This document shows positions 8,778-16,638 of a stretch of 40,448 nucleotides of DNA, piece after piece (within the stretch, counting starts at the first letter, position 1; every line of letters begins with the position of its first letter). The notes beneath the pieces are model-generated. The model did not search any database and was not told the origin of the DNA. It saw only the letters and a program-made list of their open reading frames with translations. The stretch comes from Corallococcus sp. CA053C (GTDB lineage Bacteria > Myxococcota > Myxococcia > Myxococcales > Myxococcaceae): positions 1-40,448 of the forward strand of contig NZ_RAWA01000036.1 of the NCBI RefSeq assembly GCF_003611675.1. The letters are read 5' to 3'. Made by a program: the position numbers and the translations under genes.

Positions 8778-9458
8778 ATGAACTTCACACTCGCGGGTCT
8801 GTGGACCCACATGGGTCCGGTCGCACAGCTCATCGTCATCGCCATGGGCGTGATGTCGATGGTGTCCCTCCTCATCCTCGCCGAGCGCACGCTCGTCTTC
8901 CGCGCCTCCCGCCGCCACTCGCGCAGGTACGCCGCGCAGCTGGGCGCCATGCTCGCCCGTGGCGACTTCGACGCCGCCGCCGAGGCGAAGGCGGGCAAGG
9001 ACGTGGGCTACCTGGGGAGGACCATCCGCGCGGGGCTGACGGCCTACCGCAGCTCCGACACCGACAGTCGTGAGGAGGTCATGGAGTCCGTGGCGCGCAG
9101 CCTGGAGCGACAGGCGCAGCGCGAGGTCCAGAGCCTCAAGCGCGGCCTGGGCCACCTCGCCACCGTGGCCTCCACCGCCCCCTTCGTGGGCCTGCTCGGC
9201 ACCACCATCGGCATCGTCACCGCGTTCCAGGAGATGGGCGCCGCGAACTCGGGCGGCATCGGTACCATCTCGACGGGCATCTCCGAAGCGCTCGTCACCA
9301 CGGCCTTCGGCCTGCTCGTCGCCATCCCCGCGGTCATGGGCTACAACTCCCTGCAGGGCTGGGTGGACGCCCGCGCGGTGGACCTCTCCGAGGCGAGCAA
9401 CGAGTTCCTCGACGCCGCGTCCCGCGCCCTCAAGCGCACGCGCGTCGCCGCGCGGTGA
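8778..9458 (+). CDS. TolQ/ExbB/MotA-family proton channel protein
   Basis: 226 residues with three membrane segments (about 14-36, 125-147, 168-190). The core STAPFVGLLGTTIGIVTAF and the segment ISEALVTTAFGLLVAIPAV are signature parts of ExbB/TolQ. These proteins form the proton-driven stator that energises outer-membrane transport or gliding motors. ATG 8778 places the first helix correctly; the longer open frame upstream includes the terminator hairpin and is not coding. No ExbD/TolR partner follows, so this copy must pair with a partner encoded elsewhere. Confidence 0.9.
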   Translation: MNFTLAGLWTHMGPVAQLIVIAMGVMSMVSLLILAERTLVFRASRRHSRRYAAQLGAMLARGDFDAAAEAKAGKDVGYLGRTIRAGLTAYRSSDTDSREEVMESVARSLERQAQREVQSLKRGLGHLATVASTAPFVGLLGTTIGIVTAFQEMGAANSGGIGTISTGISEALVTTAFGLLVAIPAVMGYNSLQGWVDARAVDLSEASNEFLDAASRALKRTRVAAR

Positions 9459-9679
9459 GGACGGCCCGTTACGGTGGAGACCGTCCACCACAGTGCCTCC
9501 GTCCAGGCTCCGTGTTCTTCGAATGACGTAAGCCCTGTCGTTAGTGGATGAAGACCTCAGCCCGGAGCGCCAGGGGGGCCCAGGGCGTCTCGAACTCAGG
9601 CTAATTGAGTGCTGAGGGCTCATCGCCGCGCCTGCTCACCTTCGCCTGCCCTCATTCCACACCTTTCCAGGGAAGGCCC

Positions 9680-10708
9680 ATGACCTTCGTGGCGATGCAG
9701 GCAACCCGGTTTCGTGTCACTTCAGGCGCGTGGCCGTGCCTCGCGATGCTGTGGTTCGCAGCGGGCTGTGGTGTGAGCGCGGAGCCAGGAGCGCCGGTAC
9801 TCCAGGACCTGTCACCACCGCGAACGGGGACCGTGGAGCAGTCGCTGGAGAGCGGCAATGGCCTGTCGTTCAACGGCCTGTCGTTCAACGGCCTGTCCTT
9901 CAACGGGCTGTCGTTCAACGGCCTGTCCTTCAACGGGCTGTCCAGCAGCGCCTTCGTGTCCTGGTTCCGCGAGGATCCGGTGCTGGCGGACATGGTGATG
10001 CGGTACGTCGTCCACTGCGCCGTCCCGGAAGGCCAGCAGCGCACCTACGCGGACGCCACCACGGGCCAGTCGCACACCTGGTCCGGAGGGTTGGGGCTGG
10101 CGCCGGCCTGGGCCGAGGGCAAGCCGGCCACGCGGGTGGAGGAGCAGGTGGTGTCCGCGTGCCTGACGGCGCATGCGAACAAGTACGGGATGCGGGTGCC
10201 CATCTCCGTGCTGGGGCTCCGGGCGGATGGCCTGGCCATTCCCGTCACGGAGGAGGAGGCGAAGCGGTACAAGTGGAAGGAGTCCTGCTTCTTCGGGAAC
10301 CTCTTCAGCGGCGAGGGCGCCTTCGTGGGGCGTGACAAGGGCCGGCTCAAGCCTCGCGAGAGTTCGTCCCGCGCCTGCTCGGTCATGGCCAGCCGGGACG
10401 ACAAGGGCTCCGACGCGTCCGGGGAGGAGGCCAGCACGGAAGACCCGCCCGGATTGGAGGGGGTCGACCGCCGCCACTGCGCACCGCTCGTCTACGTCGG
10501 CCGGTGCGAGCGCCACTGCGTCATGGACGCGTCGAAGACGTTCTTCAGGTCCTGCACCTGGAACGGCGTCACCTACCAGCCCCTCACCACGCGGATGGAC
10601 GAGCGCAACTTCTACAAGTGCGGTGATGGCATCTGCCAGCCCACCGAGGCCTGCGGGGAGAAGAACGACTCCCTGAGCTGCAAGGACGACTGCGGCACTT
10701 GCGGCTGA
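9680..10708 (+). CDS. Lipoprotein with GLSFN tandem repeats and cysteine-rich end
   Basis: 342 residues. A lipoprotein signal ends in FAAGC. About 35 residues later come six tandem GLSFN units (encoded by 15-bp DNA repeats), then a globular region with paired cysteines (VVHCAVPEG, SACLTAH, RRHCAPLVYVGRCERHC), and a C-terminal CGDGICQPTEAC...CKDDCGTCG segment typical of myxobacterial surface proteins. ATG 9680 is chosen for GGAAGG just upstream. It is probably anchored in the outer membrane; its role is unknown. Confidence 0.85.
   Translation: MTFVAMQATRFRVTSGAWPCLAMLWFAAGCGVSAEPGAPVLQDLSPPRTGTVEQSLESGNGLSFNGLSFNGLSFNGLSFNGLSFNGLSSSAFVSWFREDPVLADMVMRYVVHCAVPEGQQRTYADATTGQSHTWSGGLGLAPAWAEGKPATRVEEQVVSACLTAHANKYGMRVPISVLGLRADGLAIPVTEEEAKRYKWKESCFFGNLFSGEGAFVGRDKGRLKPRESSSRACSVMASRDDKGSDASGEEASTEDPPGLEGVDRRHCAPLVYVGRCERHCVMDASKTFFRSCTWNGVTYQPLTTRMDERNFYKCGDGICQPTEACGEKNDSLSCKDDCGTCG
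9857..9944 (+). repeat. 15-bp tandem repeat in the lipoprotein gene
   Basis: Six units of AACGGCCTGTCSTTC (the last partial), encoding NGLSF repeats. Units differ only at two synonymous sites (C/G at position 6 and G/C at position 12), so the protein repeat is exact while the DNA drifts slightly. Confidence 0.95.
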
Positions 10709-10727
10709 GCGCCAGGCGCGGCTCTAC

Positions 10728-10750
10728 CCCCGCCGCTGTCCGCGGCGGGG
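10728..10750. terminator. Hairpin between convergent genes
   Basis: A 9-bp perfect stem (CCCCGCCGC with GCGGCGGGG) and 5-nt loop between the lipoprotein gene and the converging secreted-protein gene. No T-run. Confidence 0.45.
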
Positions 10751-10779
10751 TTGGAGCCGGGCAAGGAGCGCACCGTGCT

Positions 10780-11469
10780 TCAGCGCGCCGACTTTTTCGA
10801 GTCCTGCGCGGCCAGCCAGTTGTCGTGCAGCCACTTCTCCGTCTGCCGATGGCCGGGCATGTTGATCCACACGATGTCGCGCTCGAACACCATGACGCGC
10901 TCGTTCGCCCCGACGATGACCCAGAACCAGCGGCCGTCCTCGGTGTTGCGCATCTTGACCTTCATGCCCGTCACGGTGATGACCTCCGGGCGGTCCTGGC
11001 GCGCGACACGGACCGGCTCGCCATGGGGCTCGATCCAACTGATCGCCATGCGAGGCAGCAGGTCGGGCGCGAACTCCTTCAGGAAGTTCATGGCGATCTC
11101 CTGGGTGCGCTCCCGGGATGGCAGCTTGTCGCTCTCGTAAGCCAGGTCCATGTGCGCGAAGCCCTTCAGCAGGCCGGCGCCGTTGACGACCAGGCTGTAG
11201 TGCTCTCCGCCGAGCCCCGCGTTGCGCCCGTCCTGGCGCTCGAAGCGGGTCAGGGTGGCGCGCTCACCATCGACGGTGACGTCGCGCGTGGAGACCTGCT
11301 TGTACCCCTCGGGCGTCAGGCTGTTGAACGAGGGGGGCGTCTTCTGGGTCTGGGCGGCACTGGCTGGCATCTTTCGCTCCTTCGATGTCTGGGCATACGC
11401 GGTGACACTGGCGGCCAGGACCAGACTGGCGGCCGCGCTCCAACCCGCGATGGCATTGCGCTTCTTCAT
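10780..11469 (-). CDS. Secreted conserved protein of unknown function
   Basis: 229 residues with a Sec signal peptide (MKKRN, then a hydrophobic stretch ending VTAYAQ). The mature part alternates strands and turns (VSTRDVTVDGERATLTRFERQDGRNAG; RWFWVIVGANERVMVFERDIVWINMP) with no cysteines, suggesting a beta-rich periplasmic or extracellular domain. ATG 11469 is preceded by GAGGAG. I do not recognise the family. Confidence 0.8.
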   Translation of the reverse strand: MKKRNAIAGWSAAASLVLAASVTAYAQTSKERKMPASAAQTQKTPPSFNSLTPEGYKQVSTRDVTVDGERATLTRFERQDGRNAGLGGEHYSLVVNGAGLLKGFAHMDLAYESDKLPSRERTQEIAMNFLKEFAPDLLPRMAISWIEPHGEPVRVARQDRPEVITVTGMKVKMRNTEDGRWFWVIVGANERVMVFERDIVWINMPGHRQTEKWLHDNWLAAQDSKKSAR

Positions 11470-11660
11470 GGATGGGCTCTCCTCGGGATTGAAGAAGGTC
11501 GCCATGGCTGCTGGCGAAACAGCGCAGCTATACGCTCCCACCTCTTGGTGCGCCACCGGGTGCTGTGTGCATTTGCACGCCCGGATGCCTGTTCATTTCG
11601 TCAAGTCATCCCACGGCTGTCCTTGACCCCACTGGGACCACCGATAACGTCCGGGGCTCC

Positions 11661-12218
11661 ATGTCCATCGACACCGCTCCCACCGTCCTCCTTCTGCCGG
11701 GCCTCTACAACTCGGGGCCCGAGCACTGGCAGAGCTTCTGGGAGCGGGAGCGGACGGACTGCAGGCGCGTCGAGCAGGCGGAGTGGAACACGCCCCGCCG
11801 CGAGGACTGGGTGGCCACGCTGGAGCGCGCGGTCTCCACGGCGCCACGGCCCGTGGTGCTCGCGGCCCACAGCCTCGCGTGCATCACGGTGGCGCACTGG
11901 GCCTCGGCCCATCCGTCGACTGCGGGGCGGGTGCATGGCGCGCTGCTCGTCGCGCCCAGTGACACCGAGGCGCCCGGGTTTCCCGCGGGCACGGTGGGCT
12001 TCGCGCCGATGCCCCGCCTGCGGCTGCCCTTTCCCTCGCTCGTCGTGGCGAGCACCGACGACAACTACATCACGATGGAGCGCGTCACCGGCCTCGCCGC
12101 GGACTGGGGCTCGCGGCTGGTGAAGGTCGGTGCGAAGGGCCACATCAACAGCGCGGCGAAGCTGGGCCCGTGGCCCGAGGGACAGGCGCTGCTGGAGCAG
12201 GTGCTGCGGGGCGCCTGA
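11661..12218 (+). CDS. RBBP9/YdeN-type serine hydrolase
   Basis: 185 residues. The start TVLLLPGLYNSGPEHWQSFWE is the family signature. The nucleophile Ser lies in AAHSLAC, the acid in ASTDDNYI and the base His in GAKGHINS, completing an alpha/beta hydrolase triad. ATG 11661 is chosen because the upstream part of the open frame is not hydrolase-like. It is the last complete chromosomal gene before the attachment site. Substrate unknown. Confidence 0.92.
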   Translation: MSIDTAPTVLLLPGLYNSGPEHWQSFWERERTDCRRVEQAEWNTPRREDWVATLERAVSTAPRPVVLAAHSLACITVAHWASAHPSTAGRVHGALLVAPSDTEAPGFPAGTVGFAPMPRLRLPFPSLVVASTDDNYITMERVTGLAADWGSRLVKVGAKGHINSAAKLGPWPEGQALLEQVLRGA

Positions 12219-12245
12219 GGCACGCGCACTCGGTAGCAGACGCGA

Positions 12246-12287
12246 AACAAAAGAAAGCCCTGCTCCCCGGGACTTGGGAAGCAGGGC
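12246..12287 (-). terminator. Intrinsic terminator of the tRNA-Arg gene (minus strand)
   Basis: An 8-bp stem (12257-12264 GCCCTGCT with 12280-12287) read on the minus strand is followed by a T-rich run. It lies directly beyond the tRNA 3' end and is the original terminator of that tRNA, left on the chromosomal side. Confidence 0.75.
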
Positions 12288-12289
12288 AG

Positions 12290-12336
12290 CGACCCCGACA
12301 GGAATCGAACCTGTGGCCTACGGTTTAGGAAACCGC
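12290..12336 (-). other. attL: 3' part of tRNA-Arg(CCT)
   Basis: Read on the minus strand this is an anticodon stem-loop (GCGGT, loop TTCCTAA with anticodon CCT, ACCGT), a 5-nt variable loop, a perfect T stem (ACAGG/CCTGT with loop TTCGATT), the 3' acceptor strand CGGGGTC and a discriminator G. The D arm and the 5' acceptor strand (expected GACCCCG) are missing upstream, so it is not a whole tRNA. The integrase gene ends only 60 bp away. This is the standard picture of a prophage that integrated into a tRNA 3' end; the intact tRNA should lie at the far right end, outside this window. Confidence 0.88.
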
Positions 12337-12396
12337 TGCCTTGGCTTTCTCGCTTCTGCCCACGCTTGCTCGGCATTGCTATCTCCTCGTTTTTCT

Positions 12397-13629
12397 TCAG
12401 GTCTTCGTGTGGTGCTGTTTCTCGCCCGTGCCCCGCGTTGCTCGCCGTCCCTCGCTTTTCTCTCCCACTGGACTCCCAGACTTCACGGCCCCGGCCAGTA
12501 GGACTCCGACGGCGTTGGCGCCTTGCAGGAGGCGCTCCGGCAGGGCGCGCGCGTACCGCGCCTGCGTCAGCTTCGGGTCGCTGTGGCCAAGCACCTTCTG
12601 GACGAAGTGCAGGTCCCCGGTGGTCGCGTACCCGAGCGTCGCGTACGTCGACCGCAGCTCCTTGAAGCGCAACGAGAGTGGAATTTGCTTCCACCGCACG
12701 GCGCGGCCGCACTTCGGGCACGCCATCACCTTCCGCGCCGGCAACTGCTCCCCTTTCCACCCACATGCCTTGCGGAAGCAGTACGGCCGAGCGCCTTGCA
12801 CCAGCCCCGCCCGGACGCACGCGCGTGCGATGACGTCGTGGACGCGCCAGTTGTGGCTGTACTGCTTGCCGTTCGGCCGGCAGAAAAGGTACCGGCCCGG
12901 CGTCAGCTTCTGTTGCTCCAGCAGCGGCACGAGGACGTCCGGGATGGGGACGCGGCGATCCTTGCGGTTCTTCGGACTCCGCAGCAGCACGTAGCGCTCC
13001 TCAATGAAGGTGTCGTCCTTGAGGGCCTTCCGCACTTCGGCCTTGCGCGTGCCTGTCAGCGCGCTGAAGAGCGCGGCGGCGGCGAGGTGGGGCTTCATCG
13101 TCTTCACCAGCTGGTCGAACTGCTCCGGGGTGAAGAAGCCGGGCTCGCGCTCCGGGACATCGACCTTGCCCGCTTCCTTGAAGGGGTTGTCGCCCTTGAA
13201 CACCTTCGCCTTGGTGCCAAGGAACGTGAAGAGCCCCTGCCCCGCCATCCTCACGTGCTCCCGCGTCTGGGGGGCGAGGTGTGACAAGCCCCCGAGGAGA
13301 CGGAGCACGTGGAGGGGGCGAACCTCCTGCAGCTGAAGCGCGCCCATCGCCCGTTCGATGTGAGCCAGGAGCTGCCGCTGGCGCGCCTTCGACGCGTACT
13401 CCGTCGGCAGCGCCTCCAACCGGAGAGCGATGCCATCACGAACCGTCAGCCGCGGTGCCGCCGCCTCCTCAAGCCCGTGGCGGACTCGCCAGGCGCGCAG
13501 CTCCTTCTCGTCCGCGAGCTTCTTTGCTTCCGTCTTCGTCTTTGCGGGAAGCGCCTCGCGGCGGGGAGTGCCGGACTCATCGACCCAGCCCGCGTAGAAA
13601 GCCTTCCCCCGCTTGAACACGTAGGCCAT
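12397..13629 (-). CDS. int: Tyrosine recombinase (phage integrase) with zinc-ribbon-like insert
   Basis: 410 residues. The N-terminal part has an arm-binding-like start (VFKRGKAFYAGW) and a SAM-like core-binding domain (about 60-155). The catalytic domain shows R195 in SALTGTRKAEV, R326 in FKELRSTYATL, H349 in LGHSD and the nucleophile Y359 in ARYAR. Two oddities: the usual HxLR box reads KELR, so the histidine is replaced by Lys, and between boxes there is a Cys4 insert (C284, C289, C304, C307) that looks like a small zinc ribbon. The gene reads towards attL and ends 60 bp from it. It catalyses integration into, and with Xis excision from, tRNA-Arg(CCT). Confidence 0.95.
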   Translation of the reverse strand: MAYVFKRGKAFYAGWVDESGTPRREALPAKTKTEAKKLADEKELRAWRVRHGLEEAAAPRLTVRDGIALRLEALPTEYASKARQRQLLAHIERAMGALQLQEVRPLHVLRLLGGLSHLAPQTREHVRMAGQGLFTFLGTKAKVFKGDNPFKEAGKVDVPEREPGFFTPEQFDQLVKTMKPHLAAAALFSALTGTRKAEVRKALKDDTFIEERYVLLRSPKNRKDRRVPIPDVLVPLLEQQKLTPGRYLFCRPNGKQYSHNWRVHDVIARACVRAGLVQGARPYCFRKACGWKGEQLPARKVMACPKCGRAVRWKQIPLSLRFKELRSTYATLGYATTGDLHFVQKVLGHSDPKLTQARYARALPERLLQGANAVGVLLAGAVKSGSPVGEKSEGRRATRGTGEKQHHTKT

Positions 13630-13632
13630 GCC

Positions 13633-13848
13633 CTACTGGCCCCCGCCTCGGCTCTGCTGAGTTCTCCACGTCGCGAGCGCTTTCGGGCTGAACCGCAGCA
13701 GCCCGCCCATCTTGAAGCTGGGCACACGCCCTTCCGCAGCCCACCGGTAGATCGTCTTGTCGCTCGTCCCCAGAAATTGCGCCGCCCGACGCACGTCCCA
13801 CGCGTCTTCGAGTTCCATGTCATTGCCGCTGCTCACTTCGCTGCTCAT
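13633..13848 (-). CDS. xis: Excisionase-like helix-turn-helix protein
   Basis: 71 residues. The core WDVRRAAQFLGTSDKTIYRW, then EGRVPSFKMGGLLRFSPKAL, is the winged-helix pattern of HTH_17/excisionase proteins: a helix-turn-helix followed by the GxLRF wing. It stops four bases before the integrase start codon, so the two are one operon. It probably binds the att arms to direct excision. Confidence 0.88.
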   Translation of the reverse strand: MSSEVSSGNDMELEDAWDVRRAAQFLGTSDKTIYRWAAEGRVPSFKMGGLLRFSPKALATWRTQQSRGGGQ

Positions 13849-13898
13849 CGCTCACCCCACCGACTGCGGCACTGAACTAAAGATTAGGTTTGAAGTCT

Positions 13899-13920
13899 GA
13901 CAACGACCTGAAAGGTTGTC
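13899..13920. promoter_or_regulatory. Operator-like inverted repeat upstream of xis-int
   Basis: GACAAC and GTTGTC arms enclose an inner half-palindrome; the core CGACCTGAAAGGTTG (13904-13918) recurs in inverted form at 21808-21822 and with three differences at 35105-35119. It is 51 bp upstream of the xis start, a position suited to a repressor or Xis site. Confidence 0.45.
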
Positions 13921-14304
13921 ACGCTGGCCGCACAGGGCCCCACGCCGGAACACCGGCGTCGAGCACGCGCGCGCAGGAGCAATCCGCGCGCCAGTTCAGG
14001 GAGACTGCGCGGAGGGGACGGGACTAGCCGCCGTCACGAGGAAGTCCCGACGACAGCGCACCACCGCTGCGCGCGAGCCATGACGCTCTTCGTGCGGCGG
14101 CGTGAGCGACAGCGGTGCATGCCATGGACGCACCGTCCGAGATCGCGGAGTGCTGCGAGAAAAACAGGCCTCGCGGGCGCCTAGAGAACGCCCGCGAGAC
14201 ATGCCCGACACACCTTCGCTGAACGTCGATGGGGGCACCGTGAAAGCGCCGGGAGCGAAGTGGTGCTGTGAGTGACCGTGACCCATGGCGACCCCAAAAC
14301 AGGC

Positions 14305-14332
14305 CCCGCTGGTGCCTTGACACACCAGCGGG
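14305..14332 (-). terminator. Hairpin downstream of the pseudokinase-like gene
   Basis: Perfect 10-bp stem CCCGCTGGTG/CACCAGCGGG with an 8-nt loop; read on the minus strand it is followed after five bases by TTTT. It lies about 180 bp after the stop of the minus-strand gene that ends at 14514. Confidence 0.4.
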
Positions 14333-14513
14333 AACCCGCGGACACGCCTGCAGCACCATCACGCGGTTGCAGGGCCCTATCACCGGTCAGCCCATCACGA
14401 CCAACCGGTGAATTCTGTGGTGAAGCTTTGGGATGCCCACTGGTCAAGGTCAGCGGGTACGGCGATACAACTTCAACTATCGTTACTGCCAGTGTGGCCG
14501 AAACGCAAGCCGG

Positions 14514-15485
14514 CTACTGCGAAATTGAACGCGAGGATCCGTTACCGGGCTCATGCTTCACCGGGGCGTAGCAGCCGCCCTTGTACTCGTAGAGGTCATC
14601 CGGGCACGGCGGTGCGTCATCGACGTCCACCTTCACCCAACAGCCTCCGTTGATCTCCTTCTGGCTGCCACGGCACGGCGGTCGCTGCTGGACCTTGAAG
14701 GGCTTCGACGGCATGTCGCGAGCGATGAAAGGAGACCCCACGCCAACAAGCAGAACAGGGGCCTCAACGTCCTCCGTGACGCTTTCGGCAATCCCGGTTG
14801 TGAGCGTGGCGGAGCCCGGCCCGCGGCTCTCAGCAGCGGCCCCCCCTCGCTCTTCTGCTGAGGGGGACGGCTGATCGTGAGGCCACACGAGATTCCCAAG
14901 GAACGCCACGACTAGGGTTCCCAACGCCACATCTTTCCAATGGCGGACCGTTAAGTCACGAGCACGAGTTGCTGACCGACGCCACCGGCCTCGCCAGCGC
15001 TGCGCGCGAGTGATCGGAGGCGACAGCAGATGCTCGCGCAACTCAGCTCGCTCCAGGGCTCGATCCAGCAGGTTCGGTAGGTCCTCGGACACCGCCATCA
15101 GCTCCTCATCCACTTTTGCGGGCGAGGCCGCACTGGGGATCCGGACCTTCAGCGCTCGGTACGCGGGAGACTCTGACGACGTCCACACGACCTGCAGGGA
15201 GGCACTGGGGTACTGCTCCAGCACTTCCATGGGTGTAGACGGGAGCAACTGCCCCCCGCCCACCGTTGGTCGCGCCACAAGAGCGGGCTCCCCGGTTCGG
15301 ACATCCCGAGCCAAGTACACGTCCCCCTGCGTCGTCCCTCTCTCGATGCACCTACTGAGATGGTACCCACCCAGTCGGCCTGCATGCCGACCTTCGTTGG
15401 CGCGCGGCTCTCCCGAACTCGCACCACCACCTCCGCGCGTTGCGTCCGACGTACCACCCCGGCGGGTATTCACGCCCTTGCCCAT
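14514..15485 (-). CDS. Membrane-anchored pseudokinase-like protein
   Basis: 323 residues. Near residue 40, GYHLSRCIERGTTQGDVYLAR resembles the start of a Ser/Thr kinase N-lobe, but no HRD catalytic loop or DFG motif follows, so it cannot be an active kinase. A basic stretch precedes one membrane helix (VALGTLVVAFLGNLVW, about 185-203). The C-terminus has EINGGCWV and CPDDLYEYKGGCYAP, a cysteine-rich tail that I recall from Myxococcus-type Ser/Thr kinases. The tail would be periplasmic. AGGAG precedes ATG 15485. It is in one operon with the small gene upstream (73-bp gap). Function unknown; it could be a trimmed kinase used by the phage as a sensor or decoy. Confidence 0.75.
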   Translation of the reverse strand: MGKGVNTRRGGTSDATRGGGGASSGEPRANEGRHAGRLGGYHLSRCIERGTTQGDVYLARDVRTGEPALVARPTVGGGQLLPSTPMEVLEQYPSASLQVVWTSSESPAYRALKVRIPSAASPAKVDEELMAVSEDLPNLLDRALERAELREHLLSPPITRAQRWRGRWRRSATRARDLTVRHWKDVALGTLVVAFLGNLVWPHDQPSPSAEERGGAAAESRGPGSATLTTGIAESVTEDVEAPVLLVGVGSPFIARDMPSKPFKVQQRPPCRGSQKEINGGCWVKVDVDDAPPCPDDLYEYKGGCYAPVKHEPGNGSSRSISQ

Positions 15486-15558
15486 CTCGTGCTCCTGCTC
15501 GTCCGCCTGGAGAGGACTCCAGCAACCTGACTCTACGGCGCTTCCCTGACTGTCCGAG

Positions 15559-15909
15559 CTACTTCTTCTTCGGTGGGCGCCCAGGGGCTCTCTTCTTCAC
15601 GGGCTCGGCGGAAGCCGGCTCCCCGTCATCCTCTTCCATGCCCTCAAGGACCAGGGGCCCGTGCTCAGCCACGTAGGCCTTCACGAGGGAATCCGCAGCG
15701 GACCAGAGGACGTCATTCGCGGAGACCCCGCGCCGCGTAAGGGGCGACTTCTTGCCCTGCACCTTCTCCCGCTTCGCGATGGCCGTGAGCTGAAGCCACA
15801 TGCGCTTTGGAAAGCGCACGTTCCTCGGAGTGATCTCGTCCATCGGATCAGTGTCATCAAAAACCGGCATCAGGATCCCTCTCTTGGCGACGGCAGCGAC
15901 TGCGCCCAT
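15559..15909 (-). CDS. Small DNA-binding-like protein with basic tail
   Basis: 116 residues. The middle (ITPRNVRFPKRMWLQLTAIAKREK ending before SANDVLWSAADSLVKAYVAEHG) looks like a ribbon-helix-helix: a strand followed by two helices. The end, KKRAPGRPPKKK, resembles an AT-hook. ATG 15909 is chosen for the strong AAGGAGG upstream; the frame extends further but across the control region. Being the first gene leftward from the divergent control region, it is the best candidate in this window for a lysogeny regulator, though that is inferred from position only. Confidence 0.7.
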   Translation of the reverse strand: MGAVAAVAKRGILMPVFDDTDPMDEITPRNVRFPKRMWLQLTAIAKREKVQGKKSPLTRRGVSANDVLWSAADSLVKAYVAEHGPLVLEGMEEDDGEPASAEPVKKRAPGRPPKKK

Positions 15910-15976
15910 CGGCTCCTCCTTATGTGCGCTGGGGTGGGAAGGCAACGCCCAGGCGCAAGCCCGAGGCGCCCATAAT

Positions 15977-16025
15977 GGGTACCCTTTAATGCTCCTATTA
16001 TCAATGCCTTGATTTGGTACCAAAT
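15977..16025. promoter_or_regulatory. Divergent control region with two GGTACC palindromes
   Basis: The 321-bp gap 15910-16230 separates leftward from rightward phage transcription. In it lie GGGTACCC (15977-15984) and the perfect 14-bp palindrome ATTTGGTACCAAAT (16012-16025), 38 bp apart centre to centre, within unusually AT-rich sequence containing TATTAT-like promoter hexamers. This fits operators for a phage repressor. The rest of the gap (16026-16230) shows no convincing gene. Confidence 0.6.
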
Positions 16026-16230
16026 ATGAGTATTGTTCGAGTCGTTGATGGCGGACGGACGGGGCTCCACACGGGAGAGGGCGGATGGGCGGGCGCGAGC
16101 TGGGTGGCCAGCGAGGACGTCAGCAGGTGGACGCGTTTCAGTAGTGCCTTCGGGCGGAGCGCCTGTACGGGGCCGCCTTGTTCCAGGACCGGACACGTGC
16201 CGGTCCTGATCCCTCACCTTCGAGGATGCG

Positions 16231-16638
16231 ATGGCCAACGGCATGGCAGCGGGAGAGGTGCGCCCGCGTAACAACCAAGTGCAGCGCGCGGACATCATGA
16301 CGTTGTCCCCGGCGGAGCTGATGCGCCGGGCGCTTGCTGGCGACTGGACGCGGGTGGACCGCGAGCTGCGCCGACGCGGCCCGGACGCGGTCCGCGAGGC
16401 GCTCGCGTCCGTGCCGGGCGCTACGGCGGCGCAGGCCTCCGAGCCGGTGCGCGTCAACGGCCTGACGCTGCCGGAGACGGTGGCCGCGCTGGGGCTCACG
16501 CTCACTGATGAGGGGCGCGGGCACGTCGTCACCGACGGCATGGGCGAGGTGGTGCGCCGCGGGGACGCCGCCTCGCTGTGGTGCTGGCTGTACGACTCGG
16601 GGCGCCTGGTGCCCCAGGAGGAGGACGTCCGTGGCTGA
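16231..16638 (+). CDS. Phage early protein of unknown function
   Basis: 135 residues, no Cys-rich motif or membrane segment. LSPAELMRRALAGDWTRVDREL and VRREALASV-like helices suggest a helical DNA-associated or adaptor protein. It is the first gene of the rightward early operon and overlaps the next gene by 8 bases. Confidence 0.7.
   Translation: MANGMAAGEVRPRNNQVQRADIMTLSPAELMRRALAGDWTRVDRELRRRGPDAVREALASVPGATAAQASEPVRVNGLTLPETVAALGLTLTDEGRGHVVTDGMGEVVRRGDAASLWCWLYDSGRLVPQEEDVRG

Larger units (their letters stand above)
13849..14513. other. Gene-free stretch upstream of xis
   Basis: 665 bp in which no open frame has a recognisable product. It holds an operator-like palindrome near the xis promoter (13899-13920), a 10-bp perfect hairpin (14305-14332) and a pair of 8-bp inverted repeats TCACCGGT/ACCGGTGA (14380-14387 and 14404-14411). 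It may include the promoter of the xis-int operon. Confidence 0.5.

Noticed and set aside
14380-14411. 8-bp inverted repeats TCACCGGT and ACCGGTGA
   Set aside because: Spacer of 16 bp, no T-run and no adjacent gene start; too little to call an operator or terminator.
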